From the NCBI GenBank assembly GCA_018814635.1, contig JAHIYV010000083.1, forward strand, positions 1-5,512: a stretch of DNA of 5,512 bases. The letters are read 5' to 3'. The position numbers were made by a program, and so were the translations under genes. The notes under the pieces were generated by a model. The model was given only the letters and a program-made list of their open reading frames with translations. It was not told the DNA's origin and ran no database searches. The DNA comes from Patescibacteria group bacterium (GTDB lineage: Bacteria; Patescibacteriota; Minisyncoccia; Phycocordibacterales; JAGLOS01). The first letter of the stretch is position 1. Each line of letters opens with the position of its first letter. Below, piece by piece: positions 1 through 5,199 of the stretch.

Positions 1-50
1 AAAACAAGTCCTGTTAGTATAATTAAAATTTTTATAGAATTAAATATCAT
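1..50 (-). CDS. 5' end of an unidentified gene with a hydrophobic N-terminus (partial)
   Basis: An ATG on the minus strand (plus positions 48-50) opens a frame that stays open to the window edge, 16 codons plus two bases. The visible residues are MIFNSIKILIILTGLV: one lysine followed by an unbroken hydrophobic run, as in the start of a signal peptide or a first membrane helix. The start is chosen because a well-formed promoter (TTGAAA, 17 bp, TATATT at 58-86) ends only 7 nt before this ATG, which would make the transcript leaderless. There is no Shine-Dalgarno sequence. The function cannot be inferred from 16 residues. Chance openness of such a short frame is possible, so the promoter position carries most of the weight. 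Confidence 0.5.
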   Translation of the reverse strand, partial: MIFNSIKILIILTGLV

Positions 51-57
51 ATAAGAT

Positions 58-86
58 AATATATCAGGTTCTCTCTTTAGTTTCAA
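58..86 (-). promoter_or_regulatory. Sigma70-type promoter, TTGAAA-17-TATATT
   Basis: On the minus strand the -35 TTGAAA lies at 81-86 and the -10 TATATT at 58-63, separated by exactly 17 bp (64-80). Each hexamer differs from consensus at one position. The expected transcription start is near 51, immediately before the ATG at 50, so the transcript would have essentially no leader. It drives the gene leaving the left edge of the window. Confidence 0.65.
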
Positions 87-116
87 GGGGGCTTAGATTC
101 AAACCTGAACCGCGAA

Positions 117-191
117 CAACTTGAGCGAGGTTGAACCTCGCTCACTCAACTTGAGCGAGGTTGAACCTCGCTCACTCACCTCGCTCACTCG
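117..191. repeat. Tandem 30-bp repeat of perfect palindromes, 2.4 copies
   Basis: Two identical 30-bp units are adjacent (117-146 and 147-176), followed by a 12-bp partial third copy of the unit's end (178-189). Each full unit holds a perfect inverted repeat with 11-bp arms around a single central base: TGAGCGAGGTT, G, AACCTCGCTCA (122-144 and 152-174). The block is GC-rich compared with the AT-rich surroundings. There are no spacers, so it is not a CRISPR array. It lies between the 3' end of the PBP gene and the promoter at 58-86. It could form tandem hairpins or one long cruciform, or be a protein binding site. Its core word GAACCTC is shared with the repeat cluster at 5019-5102. Confidence 0.85.
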
Positions 192-277
192 TTCACGACT
201 TCCGCTTCCGCAACGGGACATCCTTATTTTCCCTTTTCAAGAAAGGATTATTCTTTAAGTTTAAAAACCAAGTAAAA

Positions 278-296
278 ACCAAAGGTTACCCTTGGT
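278..296 (-). terminator. Weak intrinsic terminator-like hairpin downstream of the PBP gene
   Basis: On the minus strand, ACCAAGGG, loop TAA, CCTTTGGT forms an 8-bp stem with one mismatch, followed directly by TTTTTACTTGG. It lies about 90 nt past the PBP stop codon and is the only hairpin in this interval with a T-tract in the PBP direction. The stem is short, so this is tentative. Confidence 0.35.
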
Positions 297-345
297 AAAG
301 AAAAAAGCCATATAATTAGCCATATCGGTTATCCAAAATAGAAGC

Positions 346-380
346 ATACCAACTTGGGTGTCCAACACCCAAGTTGGTAT
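346..380. terminator. Perfect 16-bp hairpin abutting the PBP stop codon
   Basis: ATACCAACTTGGGTGT (346-361) pairs perfectly with 365-380 around a CCA loop. The T-tract (381-385) is on the plus-strand side, so in canonical form it stops plus-strand transcription. Read on the minus strand, the hairpin begins 3 nt after the PBP TAA stop (384-386) and is followed by the T-rich but interrupted GCTTCTATTTTGG. It may therefore act in both directions, or protect the 3' end of the PBP transcript. No plus-strand gene is visible to its left, so its plus-strand client, if any, is unknown. Confidence 0.7.
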
Positions 381-383
381 TTT

Positions 384-2951
384 TTACAAAACTAATGGGG
401 TGGTTGTGCTTATTTCAAACATTATGGAATTACTTCCTTTGTTTAAAACAGAGTCATAAATAATAGCGCTAAGAGTATTTTCCCCCCTTAATGTTATAAT
501 ATCATTAGGCGTGAAAGAAAAATAAAAAGGCGCTTTTGATGTAGTTCCGATAAAAGTGTTATTGATAAAATAATCAACATGCGTAATTGGATATGAGTTA
601 GCGGTATCTGTTTTAATTATATATTGTTGTTGTTTTTCAAGGATCGCGTTTGCCATAGGGGAAATTATATTAATTTTTGGAGATTTTTCTTCTGTGTGTA
701 CATCATCAAATTCCGTGGGTATAATTTGGGTGGAGGAGCTGTTATATCCATTTTGAATAGCCCACAGAAGCACAGGGTGCTCCCATAATCTAAACTGAGA
801 GTCTTGATTCGGATTTATAGGATTAGGCCCGGCTGGGTCATTTTTGTTCACCCAGTATAAAATTGAGTGTATATCAGTTATAAAGTGTTCTTCCTTGAGG
901 CTTTCGGGCGTTCTCAATGTTGCCAGTTTTCCTGATACTTTGTCGGTAAAATAAGAATTGCCCCCTTTCCAAATGCCACGAAGTATAGGTTTTTGAACAA
1001 TTCCTATTTCCTCTGTTTTGGTGGGTTTCTCGAATTTTTCGTCAGGATATTTCTTTAATATATTCTGCATAATTTCGTTCCACATAGGAGCAACAACAAA
1101 ACCAGATATTTTTTTCTCCATAGGGGTATTGTCATTATTTCCAACCCAAATACCAAGAGAAAAAGAAGGAATATATCCAATTGTCCACATATCGCGATAA
1201 TTATTAGTGGTACCTGTTTTTACAGCAACATCACGCCCTTCAAAATATAAAGGAGAACGCGCGCCGAAAGCAGGGGTTCTTGCTGTGTTATCTGAAAGAA
1301 TATCAGATATTTGTAGCGCAATATTTTTAGGTAAAACAATATTTTTTTTTCCTTGAAAAGTTTGAAGTGTATTATTATTTTCGTCTTTAATATAAAGAAT
1401 ATTTTGACTCGTATTTTTTACGCCATTATTTGCAAACACACTATAAGCATTAGTCATCTCAAGAGGGGACACACTGCCACTTCCCAAAACAAGAGTAAGT
1501 CCATATTCGCTTGGTTTTGTTAAACTTGTTATCCCCATTTTTTTTGCAGTTTCCAATGAATCTTTAATTCCTGTTAAATAAAGAAGTTTTACCGCTGGAA
1601 CATTTATAGATTGAGCTAGTGCATTTCTTAATGTTATAGGTCCTGTATATTTAGAATTATAATTTTGTGGCATAAAACACGCAGAAGGATCATTTTCTGA
1701 TGTGAGGGGGTTTCCAAAAACATCACAGGTTGTTTGAAACTGTGTTCTTAAATCAAAAAGAATAGTCTCGGGAGTATATCCTTTTTGGAATGCGGTAGCA
1801 TAAACAAAGGGTTTAAAAGTAGAGCCAGGTTGCCTGTTTTGCGCGAGAGCGGTGTTAAAATTTCCATCATTTTCTATATCAAAATAATCACGAGATCCAA
1901 CCATAACCAAAACTTCTCCTGTTTTGGGGTCAATACCAACAACGCCCGCGTTTTTTGCGTTATATTTAACTTCATTTTCTGCTCCGTAATGGGTTACAAT
2001 TTCCTCTGTTTTTTGTTGTAAGTCATAATCCAGTGTTGTTATTACATGATATCCATTTTCTTGTATTGCGCGTTCCCCATATATTTTAGTAAGTTCTTCC
2101 AGCACCCAAATAACAAAATGGGGAGCTTTTATTCCATGTGATTGTCTAGGTAAAAATGAAACAGTTGTTGAAGCGATAGAATCAAGCTCTTTTTGGGTAA
2201 TAAAATTAAGGCTTTTCATTTGTTTTAGCACTAAATTTTTTCGCGCATCAAGAACGTCTCTATTGTTACCGTATGGCGACAAATAGGTTGGCGCTTGGGG
2301 TAGAGCGGCTAAATAAGCGGCCTCGTGGAGGTTGATGTCCTTAGCTTGTTTCCCAAAAAAAGCTAAGCTGGCTTCTTCTACACCATAAAGGTTGCCACCG
2401 TATGGCATTTCATTTAAGTATAAACTAAGAATTTCGTCCTTAGTAAAAACCTGTTCAAGTTTTACAGAAACAATCCATTCTTTAAGTTTTCGCGCAATTT
2501 TTTTCTCAGGTGTTAAAAGAGAATTTTTAATTACTTGTTGGGTTATAGTTGATCCTCCCTGAGAATATTCTCCTTTGCTAATGTTTATTAAAACAGCGCG
2601 AAGTATAGAAATGGGTTTTATGCCAAAATGAGTATAAAAATCTTTATCCTCAATTGCCACGGTTGCGTTTTTTATATATCTAGAGATTTCACTAAAAGGA
2701 ACTTTGGTTTCTTTAATATCCTCATGAATATCATAAAGTAATATCTTCCCCGTCCTATCATATATTTTTGTTGACTCTGTTGTTTTTCGTTGAGCGAGGG
2801 AATTAAAATCTGGAATTTTAAGAGTAGAAGCCCACACAAGAAATATTCCAGACAACAAAAAAAAGAAAGCCACCCCCAAAATAAATAAGTCTTTTATAAT
2901 AATCCAAAGAACAGATCGTCGCGTCTTTTTTTGATTTTTTTTCTTAACCAT
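384..2951 (-). CDS. Class A (bifunctional) penicillin-binding protein, PBP1A-like
   Basis: This protein would polymerise lipid II into glycan strands and cross-link the peptides, acting outside the cytoplasmic membrane while anchored in it. Of its 855 residues, a Lys/Arg-rich cytoplasmic tail (1-12) precedes one membrane helix (about 14-42). The GT51 glycosyltransferase domain (about 75-260) carries EDKDFYTHFG with catalytic Glu101, GGSTITQQ (132-139) and YLNEMPYGG with Glu181. The transpeptidase domain (about 335-635) has all three active-site motifs: STFK with nucleophile Ser377, SIN (448-450) and KTGT (578-581). Both activities should be intact. Residues about 757-848 look like a bacterial Ig-like beta-sandwich, possibly for wall or envelope contact. 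The start follows from ATG directly before the basic tail. No Shine-Dalgarno and no clear promoter of its own are seen, so it may be transcribed with the acidic-protein gene upstream. The Ig-like call is less certain than the enzyme domains. Confidence 0.96.
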   Translation of the reverse strand: MVKKKNQKKTRRSVLWIIIKDLFILGVAFFFLLSGIFLVWASTLKIPDFNSLAQRKTTESTKIYDRTGKILLYDIHEDIKETKVPFSEISRYIKNATVAIEDKDFYTHFGIKPISILRAVLINISKGEYSQGGSTITQQVIKNSLLTPEKKIARKLKEWIVSVKLEQVFTKDEILSLYLNEMPYGGNLYGVEEASLAFFGKQAKDINLHEAAYLAALPQAPTYLSPYGNNRDVLDARKNLVLKQMKSLNFITQKELDSIASTTVSFLPRQSHGIKAPHFVIWVLEELTKIYGERAIQENGYHVITTLDYDLQQKTEEIVTHYGAENEVKYNAKNAGVVGIDPKTGEVLVMVGSRDYFDIENDGNFNTALAQNRQPGSTFKPFVYATAFQKGYTPETILFDLRTQFQTTCDVFGNPLTSENDPSACFMPQNYNSKYTGPITLRNALAQSINVPAVKLLYLTGIKDSLETAKKMGITSLTKPSEYGLTLVLGSGSVSPLEMTNAYSVFANNGVKNTSQNILYIKDENNNTLQTFQGKKNIVLPKNIALQISDILSDNTARTPAFGARSPLYFEGRDVAVKTGTTNNYRDMWTIGYIPSFSLGIWVGNNDNTPMEKKISGFVVAPMWNEIMQNILKKYPDEKFEKPTKTEEIGIVQKPILRGIWKGGNSYFTDKVSGKLATLRTPESLKEEHFITDIHSILYWVNKNDPAGPNPINPNQDSQFRLWEHPVLLWAIQNGYNSSSTQIIPTEFDDVHTEEKSPKINIISPMANAILEKQQQYIIKTDTANSYPITHVDYFINNTFIGTTSKAPFYFSFTPNDIITLRGENTLSAIIYDSVLNKGSNSIMFEISTTTPLVL

Positions 2952-2978
2952 AGTTAATTAGTGAGTAGGTTGTAATTG

Positions 2979-3050
2979 GTAGTTTGTAGTAAAAAATAAA
3001 TTAAACCTATGAAAAAACTAAATCTCTACAAACTACTTACTACAAACTAT
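2979..3050. repeat. Inverted and direct repeats of a CTACAAACTA motif
   Basis: TAGTTTGTAGTAA at 2980-2992 is the perfect reverse complement of 3037-3049 (13 bp), and GTAGTTTGTAG at 2979-2989 is the perfect reverse complement of 3026-3036 (11 bp). The two downstream copies are a 14-bp-spaced direct repeat, so the upstream arm could pair with either one. The element fills most of the 108-bp gap between the acidic-protein gene and the PBP gene. On the minus strand it is not followed by a T-tract, so it does not look like an intrinsic terminator. It could be a regulatory switch in the PBP leader or a simple intergenic repeat. Confidence 0.65.
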
Positions 3051-3059
3051 AAACTTTAT

Positions 3060-3257
3060 TTAATAGTCTTCTTTTTCTTCGTCCATAATCTCGTGCGCAA
3101 CACCCGCGACTTCTTCTTCTTCGTCTTCTTCTTCATAAACATCCTCTTCTTCTTCGACATCCTCGCGGTTGTTTTCTGTAGACTCTTCCTCTTTATCAAA
3201 ATCAGCACTTAATTCAAAAAAATCTAGTTTATTTAAATCATTAAATTCTTCAGACAT
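3060..3257 (-). CDS. Small, extremely acidic protein of unknown function
   Basis: This is a 65-residue protein in which well over half of residues 20-65 are Glu or Asp, with runs such as EEEEDVYEEEDEEEE at about 35-49. The first 20 residues (MSEEFNDLNKLDFFELSADF) are mixed and could form a short amphipathic helix, while the rest is expected to be disordered. There is no signal peptide, cysteine or membrane segment. Acidic tails of this kind occur in proteins that bind basic partners such as ribosomal proteins, nucleic-acid-binding proteins or RNA polymerase, but no specific function can be assigned. The ATG at 3257 lacks a Shine-Dalgarno sequence and has a -10-like TAAAAT 9 nt upstream. The reading frame is strongly Glu-biased (repeated TTC-type triplets on the plus strand), so low complexity helps keep it open. 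Gene order beside rpsR and a clean start and stop favour a real gene. Confidence 0.75.
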   Translation of the reverse strand: MSEEFNDLNKLDFFELSADFDKEEESTENNREDVEEEEDVYEEEDEEEEVAGVAHEIMDEEKEDY

Positions 3258-3416
3258 AACATAAAAATTTTAACTCTATCATTATTAATACCACCAAAAA
3301 CTTTTCTAAAATATATAACAAAAAAACAAAACAATAGCAAGCGGCGTTATAGATAATAAAAAAGGTTACCGAACATCTCTTGTATAGATAAAAATACTGG
3401 TTACTGTGTTGTTATT
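3258..3416. other. Intergenic stretch upstream of the transposase relic
   Basis: No convincing gene is seen here. The part from about 3361 contains GGTTAC twice in the same orientation (3364-3369 and 3400-3405), just upstream of the relic. This could be left over from the end of an insertion sequence, where transposases bind. No inverted partner is found near 3700, as expected if the right end has been lost. Confidence 0.3.
3267..3272 (-). promoter_or_regulatory. Possible -10 element (TAAAAT) for the acidic-protein gene
   Basis: On the minus strand TAAAAT lies 9 nt before the ATG at 3257. A weak -35 candidate, TTGGTG, lies 19 bp upstream, which is not ideal spacing. In sequence this AT-rich the match could be chance. 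It is listed because its distance to the ATG is close to that of the two better promoters in the window. Confidence 0.3.
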
Positions 3417-3700
3417 ATGAAAATGGCAACAAAACATGAGGTTTTGCAAGCACACCTCAAAAACTGGCTTGCGTGTAAGAGTGATCGAGCAAAGCGTGGT
3501 GACCTAACAAGATAATTATCTAAACTATTATTAATACATCCAAAGTCAGTCGGTAGGTCGATGAGACGAGTACAGCTCAAAGACAAGAGAAAGTCAGAGG
3601 GAAGAGGTCGAAAAGTCTACTATGGTAAAAGTGTAAGTGACGCATTGTCCAAAATATGGAAATTGTAGTAGGAACTAATTACGGGACAGGTCTAATGGTA
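3417..3700 (+). pseudogene. Decayed N-terminal fragment of a DDE-type transposase/integrase
   Basis: From the ATG at 3417 (or 3423) one frame reads MKMATKHEVLQAHLKNWLAC..., then ...KRGDLTR. It hits a single in-frame TAA (3513-3515) and resumes in the same frame with LSKLLLIHPKSVGRSMRR, VQLKDKRKSEGRGRKVYYGK and SVSDALSKIWKL before TAG TAG at 3666-3671. A shifted frame then reads IVVGTNYGTGLMV up to the rpsR stop. The pattern of a helical start, a HPKSVGRSMRR helix-turn-helix-like segment, a basic GRGRKVYY stretch and DALxxIW matches my recollection of the N-terminal DNA-binding region of IS481/IS3-like integrases common in candidate-phyla genomes. The catalytic DDE domain is absent. The relic is convergent with rpsR and ends against its 3' end. 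With at least one stop, an apparent frameshift and a lost C-terminus, it is not functional. The family name is from memory and unchecked. Confidence 0.7.
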
Positions 3701-3907
3701 TTATTTTGCGATATAAGGTAGGAGTCCCATAAAGCGCGCGCGTTTTATGGCAGTTTCAACTTGGCGTTGATACTTTGCGCTTAAGCCACTGCGTTTTCTA
3801 GACAAGATATTGCCGTGAGGGCCTATAAATTTCTTCAAAAAATCCGGGCTTTTATAGTCTGCATGCTCTAGATTATTTTTCTTAAAATAACATTGTTTTT
3901 TATTCAT
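3701..3907 (-). CDS. rpsR: 30S ribosomal protein bS18
   Basis: This protein of the small-subunit platform binds 16S rRNA as a pair with bS6. The 68 residues cover the whole compact S18 fold. The signature is plain: DYKSPDFLKKFIGPHGNILS at about 17-36, then RKRSGLSAKYQRQVETAIKR and ARFMGLLPY near the end. It has a single Cys (residue 6) and no CxxC zinc-type pairs. It is the third gene of the rpsF-ssb-rpsR cluster, 24 nt after ssb. No Shine-Dalgarno sequence precedes the ATG; the nearest AGG is about 16 nt away. In many bacteria rplI (bL9) follows, but here the next sequence is a plus-strand transposase relic. No clear terminator hairpin is visible after the stop. Confidence 0.97.
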   Translation of the reverse strand: MNKKQCYFKKNNLEHADYKSPDFLKKFIGPHGNILSRKRSGLSAKYQRQVETAIKRARFMGLLPYIAK

Positions 3908-3931
3908 AGTTTCAATAATTAAGCCTATGTC

Positions 3932-4399
3932 CTAAAATGGAATATCATCAGGATTAATATCCTCTGTTGGATATTGAATAGTATCAATTTCTTCCGCCTT
4001 GTTTTCAGTTGGTTTTTGACTGGGGGCTGTTTGCGCTGAATTTGTATTACCCCCGCTAAATCCTTCACCATCGCGTCGTGGACCAAACTGTACTCTGTCA
4101 GCAACAATTTCTGTACGATATTGTTTTTTTCCATCTTGTCCATCCCAACTACGCGTTTGAATACGACCCTCAACTAATACGCTACTACCTTTTTTTAAGT
4201 ATTGTGCTGTTGTCTCCGCTTGACGACCAAATACAACCATATTATGATAATCGGTACTTTCTTGTTTATTTCCCTCTTTGTCTTTCCACACACGATTTGT
4301 AGCAACACTAAATGTTGTTACCGCCATTCCAGAAGGAAGCGCTTTTTGTTCTGGATCCCGAGTAAGATTGCCAATTATTATTGCTTTGTTTAAATACAT
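3932..4399 (-). CDS. ssb: Single-stranded DNA-binding protein
   Basis: SSB coats single-stranded DNA during replication, recombination and repair and recruits partner proteins through its tail. The 155 residues begin with the OB fold (1 to about 108). Motifs include NKAIIIGNLTRDPE (4-17), the TTFSVATNR strand, the STDYHNMVVFG strand, QYLKKGSSVLVEGRIQTRSW and TEIVADRVQFG. A Gly/Gln/Pro-rich disordered linker follows, ending in the acidic tip NPDDIPF, the canonical partner-binding peptide. Length and layout are normal for bacterial SSB. The gene starts 14 nt after the rpsF stop with no Shine-Dalgarno sequence (ATTATTAAATTT precedes ATG), so translational coupling to rpsF is plausible. Placement between rpsF and rpsR is the classic arrangement. 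Confidence 0.98.
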   Translation of the reverse strand: MYLNKAIIIGNLTRDPEQKALPSGMAVTTFSVATNRVWKDKEGNKQESTDYHNMVVFGRQAETTAQYLKKGSSVLVEGRIQTRSWDGQDGKKQYRTEIVADRVQFGPRRDGEGFSGGNTNSAQTAPSQKPTENKAEEIDTIQYPTEDINPDDIPF

Positions 4400-4413
4400 A
4401 AATTTAATAATGA

Positions 4414-4959
4414 TTACTCAACTATTAATTGGTCGATTTTTTTATCTATTTCTTCTTTTGATATTGGTGTTGTTTGAACTGGTGTTGGTGTTTGATTACT
4501 CTTGCTGTTTTTCTTTAATTCTATCACTTTTTCTTTCTCTTGAATAGCAAGTTTTACCACTTCTTCTTTTTCAAGAGAAAGAAGTTTTTCTATTTTAAGC
4601 AAAGTATTATCTGCAATTGTTTTTGTTACAAGAAACCGAATAATTTCAATATTTTCTTTTAGGTTGTTTTGAATTATTTTAATCGCTGAAGAGTTTCCTT
4701 CAAATTTGATCCACCCAAAATATCCATTGCCATATATTTCTTTTTTGTTCGCGATTGTTACAGTCATATCGTAAGCAAGATCACGAAGTACAGGTTCTCC
4801 TTCCATCAAAATCTTTCCTTCTGTAGATTCAATCATCTTGTGAAGCAGTTCTTTTTTCTTAGAAATTTCTTCTTGCGTAAGAGTAGGCGCGAAAAGATAA
4901 CCAACCTCATAAATTTGAGTTTCTAAGTCGTCTTCTTCTTTAATAATTTTATTTCCCAT
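4414..4959 (-). CDS. rpsF: 30S ribosomal protein bS6 with a long charged C-terminal extension
   Basis: bS6 binds the central domain of 16S rRNA together with bS18, encoded two genes downstream. The family core spans about residues 16-115: YEVGYLFAPTLTQEEI is the first strand and helix, LRDLAYDMTVTIANKKEIYG is in the middle, and YFGWIKFEGNSSAIKIIQNN with IEIIRFLVTKT are the last strands. Typical bS6 proteins have about 95-130 residues; this one has 181. The extra 60 or so residues form a Lys/Glu-rich helix-like stretch (about 117-153), a Thr/Pro/Gln linker (158-168) and a final acidic helix ending QLIVE. Extensions are common in candidate-phyla bS6, and their role is unknown. The start is supported by the promoter at 4968-4996 ending 8 nt before this ATG. 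There is no Shine-Dalgarno sequence. This is the first gene of the operon. Confidence 0.95.
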   Translation of the reverse strand: MGNKIIKEEDDLETQIYEVGYLFAPTLTQEEISKKKELLHKMIESTEGKILMEGEPVLRDLAYDMTVTIANKKEIYGNGYFGWIKFEGNSSAIKIIQNNLKENIEIIRFLVTKTIADNTLLKIEKLLSLEKEEVVKLAIQEKEKVIELKKNSKSNQTPTPVQTTPISKEEIDKKIDQLIVE

Positions 4960-4967
4960 ATTTTAAG

Positions 4968-4996
4968 ATGTTACCAAATTCATGGCAAAAAGTCAA
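4968..4996 (-). promoter_or_regulatory. Sigma70-type promoter for rpsF-ssb-rpsR, TTGACT-17-TAACAT
   Basis: On the minus strand the -35 TTGACT is at 4991-4996 and the -10 TAACAT at 4968-4973, with exactly 17 bp between. The start of transcription should fall near 4960-4962, while the rpsF ATG begins at 4959. The mRNA would have a leader of about 1-3 nt. The repeat cluster at 5019-5102 therefore lies upstream of the promoter and would not be part of this mRNA. Confidence 0.7.
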
Positions 4997-5018
4997 AAAA
5001 ACTAAAAATTTATTATTT

Positions 5019-5102
5019 CCACTTGGAAGTCGTTCACTTGGAAGTCGTCCACTTGGATGTCGAACCTCCAAGTGGAACCTCCAAGTGACATCCAAGTGGA
5101 CG
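5019..5102. repeat. Array of direct and inverted CACTTGGA words (six copies)
   Basis: Three 15-bp direct units stand side by side (5020-5034, 5035-5049, 5050-5064), each starting CACTTGGA(A/T)GTCG. They are followed by three inverted copies containing TCCAAGTG (5067-5074, 5080-5087, 5091-5098). The longest perfect pairing is 16 bp: CGTCCACTTGGATGTC at 5046-5061 with 5087-5102. Many alternative pairings between left and right copies are possible. The block sits 23 bp upstream of the rpsF -35 element. It could be a cruciform or hairpin-forming insertion, an operator-like site or a gene-boundary element. No conserved spacer and repeat pattern of CRISPR type is present. Confidence 0.85.
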
Positions 5103-5117
5103 CTTCTCTCACACAAA

Positions 5118-5154
5118 ACAAAAAAACAAAAGAGGCATTCTTTTGCTTTTTTGT
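5118..5154 (-). terminator. Imperfect 16-bp hairpin with A/T tracts, probable terminator
   Basis: ACAAAAAAACAAAAGA (5118-5133) pairs with 5139-5154 with one mismatch around the loop GGCAT. The stem is mostly A-T, but on the minus strand it ends in a run of T interrupted by G, and on the plus strand CTTTTTT forms the outer arm, so it could work in both directions. On the minus strand it lies about 45 nt beyond the stop of the small Gly/Arg-rich frame, which fits a terminator before the rpsF promoter. Confidence 0.45.
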
Positions 5155-5199
5155 AACTTAGGTCTCGTAAATAATAAAACTTTTTGTTAAATAAAAATT

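Noticed and set aside
117..191. Possible CRISPR array
   Set aside because: The repeats are directly adjacent, with no unique spacers and no cas genes.
262..324. Minus-strand 20-codon frame starting MANYMAFFFTKGN
   Set aside because: It is too short, overlaps the terminator-like hairpin at 278-296 and has no supporting signals.
3009..3212. Plus-strand 67-aa open frame rich in Phe
   Set aside because: It is the antisense shadow of the Glu-rich acidic-protein gene.
281..3370. Ten-base match AAAGGTTACC at 281-290 and 3361-3370 as paired insertion-sequence ends
   Set aside because: The match is only 10 bp of low complexity, the copies have the same orientation and the 3-kb interval holds host genes.
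3401..3586. Minus-strand 61-aa open frame
   Set aside because: It lies antisense to the transposase relic, and its composition is explained by the other strand.
3480..3680. Structured RNA (RNase P RNA, tmRNA or group I intron) in the gap after rpsR
   Set aside because: Some short motifs looked suggestive, but no conserved RNA core could be assembled, and the stretch reads well as a decayed transposase.
3925..4173. Minus-strand 82-aa frame overlapping ssb
   Set aside because: It is an out-of-frame shadow of ssb with no recognisable domain.
4078..4547. Overlapping plus-strand open frames opposite ssb and rpsF
   Set aside because: They are antisense shadows of two clearly identified genes.
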